Source: Devosia sp. Root685 (lineage in GTDB: Bacteria; Pseudomonadota; Alphaproteobacteria; Rhizobiales; Devosiaceae). From it: a DNA stretch of 64,000 bases. The notes under the pieces were generated by a model. That model made no database searches. It was not told the origin of the DNA and saw only the letters and a program-made list of their open reading frames with translations. Below, piece after piece: positions 59,284-64,000 of this stretch. The first letter of the stretch is position 1. Each line of letters opens with the position of its first letter. Both the position numbers and the translations under genes were made by a program. The stretch spans positions 684,871 through 748,870 of the forward strand of contig NZ_LMHK01000001.1 of the NCBI RefSeq assembly GCF_001427875.1. Reading direction: 5' to 3'.

Positions 59284-59832
59284 TCAAAAATGAAAAGCGG
59301 CGCCGACCGTGAACTGATCTTTGGGATTGCCGCCATTGAGCGGGAAACCGTGAAGGTATTGTGCCCGAACCGAGACATTGTCGGTGACGGCCAGTTCGAC
59401 ACCGCCGCCAAGCAGGGCGTCATCTTCCTCGGGCACGCCGAGATCGATGCCGTAACCACCAGCCGCGTAGACCACGACATTATCGGAAACGACGAGACCC
59501 GCGCGGCCGAGGATCTGGCCATAGCTGGTATTGTTATTGCCGCCGGTAATGCCCTGCACCGCAACTTCGGCACCGAGGAGGTAGAAGTCGAACTGGGCAT
59601 TCACGCCAGCCATGACGCCGGCACCATATTGCATGCCGCCGACATCGCTATTCTGGATGCCGCCATAGACACCGGTATAGAAGCCGTTCCAGTCAAAGCC
59701 GGCAGCTTGCTCATAGACCGGCAATTCGGCCGGCGTGCTCGTGGGCACGGTAATCAAATCGGCAGCGAACGCCGAGCCCGACATCAGGGCTGTGGCGAGC
59801 GTTGCCAGGGCGATCTTGTGAGACGAGCGCAT
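59284..59832 (-). CDS. Outer-membrane beta-barrel protein, divergent third paralogue
   Basis: A 182-aa secreted barrel: signal peptide 1-23 (SGSAFA, then ADLITVPT), then AAGFDWNGFYTGVYGGIQ, matching the start of the other two, and a C-terminal FTVGAAFHF with terminal Phe. The middle has diverged strongly. ATG 59832 has AAGGAG seven to eight bases upstream. Same family and likely the same outer-membrane role, but an older duplicate. Confidence 0.85.
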   Translation of the reverse strand: MRSSHKIALATLATALMSGSAFAADLITVPTSTPAELPVYEQAAGFDWNGFYTGVYGGIQNSDVGGMQYGAGVMAGVNAQFDFYLLGAEVAVQGITGGNNNTSYGQILGRAGLVVSDNVVVYAAGGYGIDLGVPEEDDALLGGGVELAVTDNVSVRAQYLHGFPLNGGNPKDQFTVGAAFHF

Positions 59833-60051
59833 CGCGTTTCTCCTTAGCACTACGACCAGCAGGTGAGCGGAAAACGGGAGAATGATCCCAGCGTTCCACT
59901 GCTGCTCTTCATGACCGCCGGGCGATGCAGATGTGCAACACCAGAGATTTGCGGCCGAGGGCGAAGATTGCCAGCCAATCCGGCCACACCCCGTCCATTG
60001 CGGGGCCAAAACAAGGCACCGGGCCGCCGTTGCCCAAGGGCCACACCGGGC

Positions 60052-60783
60052 TCAGGCGGCGGGGAGTTCTCCGACCAGTACCGGCTCGGTGCGATAGACG
60101 TCCGGGAACAGTTCCTCCAGGGCCGCGATCTTGGGAAGATCGTTCCGCACGATGTAGGGCCAGGTCGGGTTGAGCGTCAGGAAATCCTGATGGTACTGCT
60201 CGGCCGGGTAGAAGGCTTCGAAGGGCTCAAGCGTGGTGACGATCGGGCCCGCGAAAAGCTTGGCGGCGTCCAGCTGGGCGATATAGGCCTTGGCGACGGC
60301 AGCCTGATCCTCGTTTACGGGGAAAATCGTCGAGCGATATTGCGTGCCGCGGTCCGGGCCCTGGAAATTGAGCTGGGTCGGATTGTGGGCAACGGAAAAG
60401 AAAATCTGCAGCAGCTTGCCGAAGGTGACGATCCGCGGGTCATAAGTCACCTGCACCGTCTCGGCGTGACCGGTGTCTCCCCTGGTCGTCCGGTCATAGG
60501 TAGCGGTATCGGCGGCCCCGCCGGAATAGCCCGACACCGCATTAGTGACACCCTTCACGCGCTGGAACACGCCCTGCACGCCCCAGAAGCAACCGCCCGC
60601 GAATACGGCGACGGCGGAGGCGGCTGAATCAACCAGGTCCTTGTCGGGCGGCGGGATGACCACCGGCTCTTCCTGGGCAAGGACCACGCCGGGTCTTGCC
60701 GCAAAGCCGAGAAGTGACAAGGCAGCAATTCCGCCAAGCAGGCTGCGGCGCGAGAACGCAAAATCGGGAAAACGTGGCAACAT
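60052..60783 (-). CDS. msrA: Tat-exported peptide-methionine (S)-S-oxide reductase
   Basis: Repairs methionine-S-sulfoxide in proteins. The 243-aa chain starts with a twin-arginine signal (SRRSLLGG at 11-18, hydrophobic stretch, VLAQ near 37), so the enzyme works in the periplasm. Catalytic Cys65 is in GGCFWGVQ, with GYSGG, YDP and NPTQLNFQGPDRGTQYRS downstream. Cys65 is the only cysteine, so the usual resolving cysteines are missing and another thiol must reduce the enzyme. ATG 60783 has GGAAGG upstream. Stands alone between the tRNA-Asp terminator and the porin genes. Confidence 0.92.
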   Translation of the reverse strand: MLPRFPDFAFSRRSLLGGIAALSLLGFAARPGVVLAQEEPVVIPPPDKDLVDSAASAVAVFAGGCFWGVQGVFQRVKGVTNAVSGYSGGAADTATYDRTTRGDTGHAETVQVTYDPRIVTFGKLLQIFFSVAHNPTQLNFQGPDRGTQYRSTIFPVNEDQAAVAKAYIAQLDAAKLFAGPIVTTLEPFEAFYPAEQYHQDFLTLNPTWPYIVRNDLPKIAALEELFPDVYRTEPVLVGELPAA

Positions 60784-60861
60784 TGGAGCACCTTCCTGCT
60801 GGCCATTCTACCAGCAGATACGGCGGCCGCATCCAATCGGTTACACACAAAGAAGAGAGCA

Positions 60862-60888
60862 ACAAAAAAGGCGCCCGATGGGCGCCTT
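60862..60888 (-). terminator. Terminator of the tRNA-Asp transcript
   Basis: On the minus strand AAGGCGCCC-ATC-GGGCGCCTT (60888-60868) followed by TTTTGTT. It is 25 bases past the tRNA 3' end and separates it from msrA. Confidence 0.92.
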
Positions 60889-60912
60889 GGGTGGCCACCC
60901 CTAGAAAAAGGG

Positions 60913-60989
<77 letters not shown>

Positions 60990-61308
60990 ATCGGCGAACC
61001 GCTTGGCCCGCTGAACGTGACGCTGATGTACCCAGCGCCCCTCTTTAAGTCAAGCGCCCCTTTCCGCATCCGGCATAAAAACTTCACAGAGGCGTCCGAG
61101 GCTGTGGAAAACTATTATGCATCAAGTCACAAGCCGCGTTCTCTCAACAAAAACACGAGCATGCGCGCTCCCGAAGGGCATCGGTCGGGGCGTCTATGGC
61201 TGAGATGGAAGAAGGTTGCGGTTTTCGCCGGTGGCATTGGGAGCCTGCGGCGTCTGACTTTCCGTTTCGTCCTCTCCGACGGGGCGGAGACAGCGCGGAA
61301 ACGGAAAC
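60990..61308. other. Spacer between the two tRNA genes
   Basis: 319 bases. The tRNA-Asp promoter is at 61025-61053. No terminator with a T-run is evident directly after tRNA-Val, and no gene is present. Confidence 0.5.
61025..61053 (-). promoter_or_regulatory. tRNA-Asp promoter
   Basis: On the minus strand TTGACT (61053-61048), a 17-base spacer and TACATC (61030-61025). The start would fall near 61018, about 30 bases before the tRNA. Confidence 0.65.
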
Positions 61309-61384
61309 TGGTGGGCGATGACGGACTCGAACCGCCGACATTCTCGGTGTAAACGAGACGCTCTACCAACTGAGCTAATCGCCC
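61309..61384 (-). tRNA. tRNA-Val (UAC)
   Basis: 76 bases with encoded CCA (61311-61309). The acceptor stem is GGGCGAT/ATCGCCC, the D-arm AGCTCAGTTGGTAGAGC, the anticodon loop TTTACAC with anticodon TAC, and the T-arm GGCGGTTCGAGTCCGTC. It lies next to hupB and tRNA-Asp, as in many rhizobia. Confidence 0.98.
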
Positions 61385-61702
61385 GTCCGGCACAATGGCC
61401 TGGAACGGCGCTCTGATTAGGGCCCCTGCCCTCACCCGTCAACAGGCAATTTGCCGATGGGCGCGCGGGACTGTGGGAAGCGGGTGGGCATTTGTGTTCC
61501 GCGGGGGCTGCGGCACACTGAAGACGGCATCGGGCATACTGGCAAAACCACTCGATTTTGCTCATTGCTGCGTCTGTCCCGGCAATCCATCTCGCGGAGG
61601 CCTGCCATCCTGCGGATAAAATGGACCACCGGGACACGGCCGGTGGTGACGATGGGGAGGGATGCGTGGCGTGCGCGCGGCTCCGGCTGCCCTGCCCCAG
61701 CC
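61385..61702. other. Spacer between hupB and tRNA-Val
   Basis: About 318 bases. It contains the tRNA-Val promoter and a perfect hairpin ACCACCGG-(7)-CCGGTGGT near 61625-61647. No gene is credible here; the short open frames lack ribosome binding sites. Confidence 0.5.
61414..61442 (-). promoter_or_regulatory. tRNA-Val promoter
   Basis: On the minus strand TTGACG (61442-61437), a 17-base spacer and TAATCA (61419-61414). The start would fall near 61407, about 23 bases before the tRNA. Same architecture as the tRNA-Asp promoter. Confidence 0.7.
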
Positions 61703-61744
61703 AAAACAAAACGGCCCCAGCGAGTGCTCGGGGCCGTTTGTTTG
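61703..61744 (-). terminator. Terminator of hupB
   Basis: On the minus strand CAAACGGCCCC (from 61741) pairs with GGGGCCGTTTTG around a loop of about ten bases, followed by TTTTGG. It is about 25 bases past the hupB stop. Confidence 0.9.
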
Positions 61745-61765
61745 AAAGCGCTAAAAGCGGTGCTT

Positions 61766-62038
61766 TTAGTTGATCGCGTCCTTCAGGCCCTTGCCGGGCT
61801 TGAACTTGGCCTGATTGGAGGCCGGAATCTGGATCTCTGCGCCGGTGGCCGGGTTACGGCCAGTCGATGCCTTGCGCTGCGACACGGCGAACGTGCCGAA
61901 ACCAACGAGACGAACTTCGTCGCCCGACTTAAGGGCGGCGGTGATTGCTTCGAACACTGCGTCAACCGCCTCAGCGGCCTGAGCCTTGGTGATCGTAGCC
62001 TTGTCGGCAACGACGCCAACCAGATCGTTCTTGTTCAT
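61766..62038 (-). CDS. hupB: DNA-binding protein HU
   Basis: A 90-aa histone-like protein that bends and compacts DNA as a dimer. The signature GFGTFAVSQRKASTGRNPAT, the beta-arm with the Pro of GAEIQIPASNQAKF, and the C-terminal GKGLKDAIN are all present. It lies upstream of the tRNA-Val and tRNA-Asp genes. In many rhizobia lon stands directly before hupB; here a pair of MFS genes does. Confidence 0.97.
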   Translation of the reverse strand: MNKNDLVGVVADKATITKAQAAEAVDAVFEAITAALKSGDEVRLVGFGTFAVSQRKASTGRNPATGAEIQIPASNQAKFKPGKGLKDAIN

Positions 62039-62224
62039 TGCGTATCCTCACAGTGAATGCCCGCCCTCGCTGGCGAAGCTTGGTGGCGGCAACCCTTGGT
62101 CGATTCTAGCTGAAGCGCAAGAGTTTCCGCCGTTTTGGCGAGGTCGAACGGTACGGGAATGTTAATGACGCGGAAATTCGGGACCGACAAGGCCGAAGTA
62201 TCAGGTTTTCCGGCCTTTCCACCA

Positions 62225-63424
62225 TCATTCCGCCGGGTTTTTTGCAGTGGCGGGTCCCCTTCGGATGCCGAGTATGAGCGGCAGGGCGAGACAATAGATG
62301 CCAATGGCCACAATCCAGATCATTCCGGGCCAGTCGTGGCGCACCGAAGCGTAGATGGCGCTGAACAGCAGCGGACCGAAAACCGAGGCAAGGCTGACGA
62401 TGCTGGCGAGCACGCCTTGAAGCTGTCCCTGGCGGTCGGAATCGACTTGCTGGGTGGTCAGCGATTGCAGCGCGGGCATGCCAATGCCGCCCAGGGCAAA
62501 GAGCGGCGCCATGGCGAAAAGCAGCCAGCCGTGGCCGGCAAAGGCGAGGGTGAGCATGGCGCCGGCTTCAAAGGCCATGCCGACAATCAGCGCCCAGCGC
62601 TCGCCGAGCCAGGCGACGGCGGGGCCCGTAAGAAAAGCCTGTGCCAGTGCATGGAACACGCCGAAAGCGCCGAGCGACAGGCCGATGGTGAAACCTGAAA
62701 AGGCGAACTGATCTTCGCTGAACTGCGCCCAGGCCGTGCCATAGACCGTGCCGACAAAATTCATGATCAGGAAGATGGCCATCAGCGGCACCAAGGCCTT
62801 GAAATTAAAGGCCCAGGCGAGTGGCTTGAAGGGATTGAGGGTTTCCCAGGTGAAGCGCGCATCGGCTTTGCCGGGCCTCGATTCGGGGAGGACGAACAGC
62901 GCCAGGGCGAAATTGATACCGTTGAGCACGGCCGCGGCGAGGAATGGGGCATGCAGCCACCAATCGCCAAGGATGCCGCCGATGACAGGGCCAATGATGA
63001 AGCCGACGCCGAACATGGCGTGGAACAGACCGAAGCGCTGGGCGCGCTCTTCTTCGGCGGTGATGTCGGTGATGTAGGCCGTCGCAACCGCCATGTTGGC
63101 GCTGGTGACGCCGGCGATGGCGCGGCCGATGACCAGCATCCACAGATGCGGGGCGAAGGCCATGATGAGGTAGTCGATGGCGGCGCCGGCAAGTGATACC
63201 AGCAGGACCGGGCGCCGCCCGAAGCGATCGCTGAGGACGCCGAGAATCGGCGAAAACAGGAACTGGCAGGCCGAATAGAGCGCCAGCATGATGCCGAGCA
63301 GAATCGAAATATCCGAGGTATGCCCGACGTCGCGCAAAAGAGCGGGGAGAATCGGAAAGATCAAGCCGATGCCCACGGCATCGAGCATGACGGCGGCGAG
63401 GATGACGACGAGGGCCTTGTTCAA
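62225..63424 (-). CDS. TetA-like MFS drug:proton antiporter
   Basis: A 399-aa, 12-helix major facilitator of the DHA1 family, close in pattern to TetA: VVILAAVMLDAVGIGLIFPILPALLRD in helix 1, motif A GVLSDRFGRRPVLLVSLAGAAIDYLIMA in loop 2-3, and motif C-like GFIIGPVIGGILG in helix 5. It probably exports a toxic compound, but tetracycline cannot be assumed. The start is TTG 63424 with AGGAG seven bases upstream. The neighbouring upstream gene (63587 to the edge) is a paralogue. Confidence 0.9.
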   Translation of the reverse strand: MNKALVVILAAVMLDAVGIGLIFPILPALLRDVGHTSDISILLGIMLALYSACQFLFSPILGVLSDRFGRRPVLLVSLAGAAIDYLIMAFAPHLWMLVIGRAIAGVTSANMAVATAYITDITAEEERAQRFGLFHAMFGVGFIIGPVIGGILGDWWLHAPFLAAAVLNGINFALALFVLPESRPGKADARFTWETLNPFKPLAWAFNFKALVPLMAIFLIMNFVGTVYGTAWAQFSEDQFAFSGFTIGLSLGAFGVFHALAQAFLTGPAVAWLGERWALIVGMAFEAGAMLTLAFAGHGWLLFAMAPLFALGGIGMPALQSLTTQQVDSDRQGQLQGVLASIVSLASVFGPLLFSAIYASVRHDWPGMIWIVAIGIYCLALPLILGIRRGPATAKNPAE

Positions 63425-63586
63425 GGGAATGCTCCTGTTAGCTCACCAGCCGGTAAAGGGAGGTAGGGTGTTCACGGAGCCGTTACAACCCCAGCTTCCT
63501 ATGAAGGACGGTGCTGACAGAATTCGACAGGAGGGGGATATCCCCACCTAACCTCCCCCTGGCAGAGGGAGGGACTGGCCGGTGGT

Positions 63587-64000
63587 TTAGGCGGTCGCGA
63601 GCTTGGGTTGTCTTACTGTGGCAAAGAGTGGCGTTGCGAGGAGGTAGAGCGCGGCGCCGACAATCCAGACGGTGCCGATCCAGATGCTCCTGGTGGAAAA
63701 GAAGATCGCGGTGGTCAGGACCGGGCCGATAATGCCGGCGAGGCTCATGAGGCTGGCGAGAACGCCTTGCAACTGGCCTTGCTGTTCATCGCTGACGCGG
63801 CTGGTGAGCAGCGACTGAAGTGCGGGCATGGCGACACCGCCGAGGGCGAAGAGCGGGGCGACGGCGTAGCCCATCCAGCTTTGATAGGCGAAGGCCATGA
63901 GGGTGTAGGCGAGGGTATCGAAGGCGACGCCGATCATCAGAGTGCCGAGATCGCCAAAGCGTTTCGTCAGTGGGCCTACGAGGAAGGCTTGCGCAAGGGC
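63587..64000 (-). CDS. TetA-like MFS transporter, C-terminal part (cut by window edge)
   Basis: The last 137 residues of a second MFS antiporter; the frame stays open through 64000, so the start lies outside the window. APLFALGGVAMPALQSLLTSRVSDEQQGQLQGVLASL matches the same part of the downstream MFS gene, with many identical residues, showing a tandem duplication. The C-terminus ends VRQPKLATA. The 159 bases between the two genes hold a short GC-rich hairpin (CCTCCC/GGGAGG, about 63551-63571) but no clear T-run. Confidence 0.88.
   Translation of the reverse strand, partial: ALAQAFLVGPLTKRFGDLGTLMIGVAFDTLAYTLMAFAYQSWMGYAVAPLFALGGVAMPALQSLLTSRVSDEQQGQLQGVLASLMSLAGIIGPVLTTAIFFSTRSIWIGTVWIVGAALYLLATPLFATVRQPKLATA

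Overview
The window is a high-GC alphaproteobacterial chromosome segment, almost certainly from the Hyphomicrobiales (Rhizobiales); the gene order, the lipid A/BAM block, the long NuoE and the repeat types would suit Devosia or a close relative. The genus is an inference from sequence character, not a measured placement. Coding density is high, most genes lie on the minus strand, and many adjacent genes overlap by 1-8 bases (TGATG, ATGA, TTGA) or abut, with frequent GTG and TTG starts.

Layout. (1) 1-1280: lexA under a double SOS operator, translationally coupled to a small NTF2-like protein. (2) 1440-5700: accessory genes: a membrane GAF-GGDEF diguanylate cyclase, then a quinone-oxidoreductase-like MDR enzyme and an SDR in one operon, divergent from a TetR regulator with a duplicated palindromic operator between them. 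(3) 5701-6468: non-coding, with a possible structured RNA, a terminator and a 127-bp palindromic element. (4) 6469-12939: a sugar-acid cluster (IlvD/Edd-type dehydratase, DgoK, DgoA, SMP-30 lactonase, GH42 beta-galactosidase) that reads as lactose/galactoside breakdown through the DeLey-Doudoroff galactonate route. (5) 12908-17977: comEC, gltX, gltA. (6) 18046-30009: one long minus-strand block rpsB-tsf-pyrH-frr-uppS-cdsA-rseP-bamA-lpxD-fabZ-lpxA-lpxB, joining translation, isoprenoid and phospholipid precursors, outer-membrane assembly and early lipid A synthesis. (7) 30331-41897: dnaE, a 33-aa membrane peptide, lolD, lolC, proS, a YjbR-type protein, a DUF1467 protein, rnj and birA. (8) 41898-57127: the complete 14-gene nuoA-N operon for respiratory complex I. 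(9) 57488-60783: three related small outer-membrane beta-barrel proteins and a Tat-exported MsrA. (10) 60913-64000: tRNA-Asp(GUC), tRNA-Val(UAC), HU protein and two tandem TetA-like MFS exporters, the last cut by the window edge.

Most of the window is conserved core genome. The parts that are not routine are the accessory insertion between lexA and comEC, two possible non-coding RNAs (6173-6316 and 38293-38420), the 33-aa peptide with an SOS-box-like element upstream, the large palindromic intergenic elements, the missing lpxI between lpxA and lpxB, the long NuoE tail, the His-rich loop of NuoL, the recently duplicated porin-like genes, and the single-cysteine MsrA. I see no CRISPR array, prophage, transposase or recognisable new defence system.
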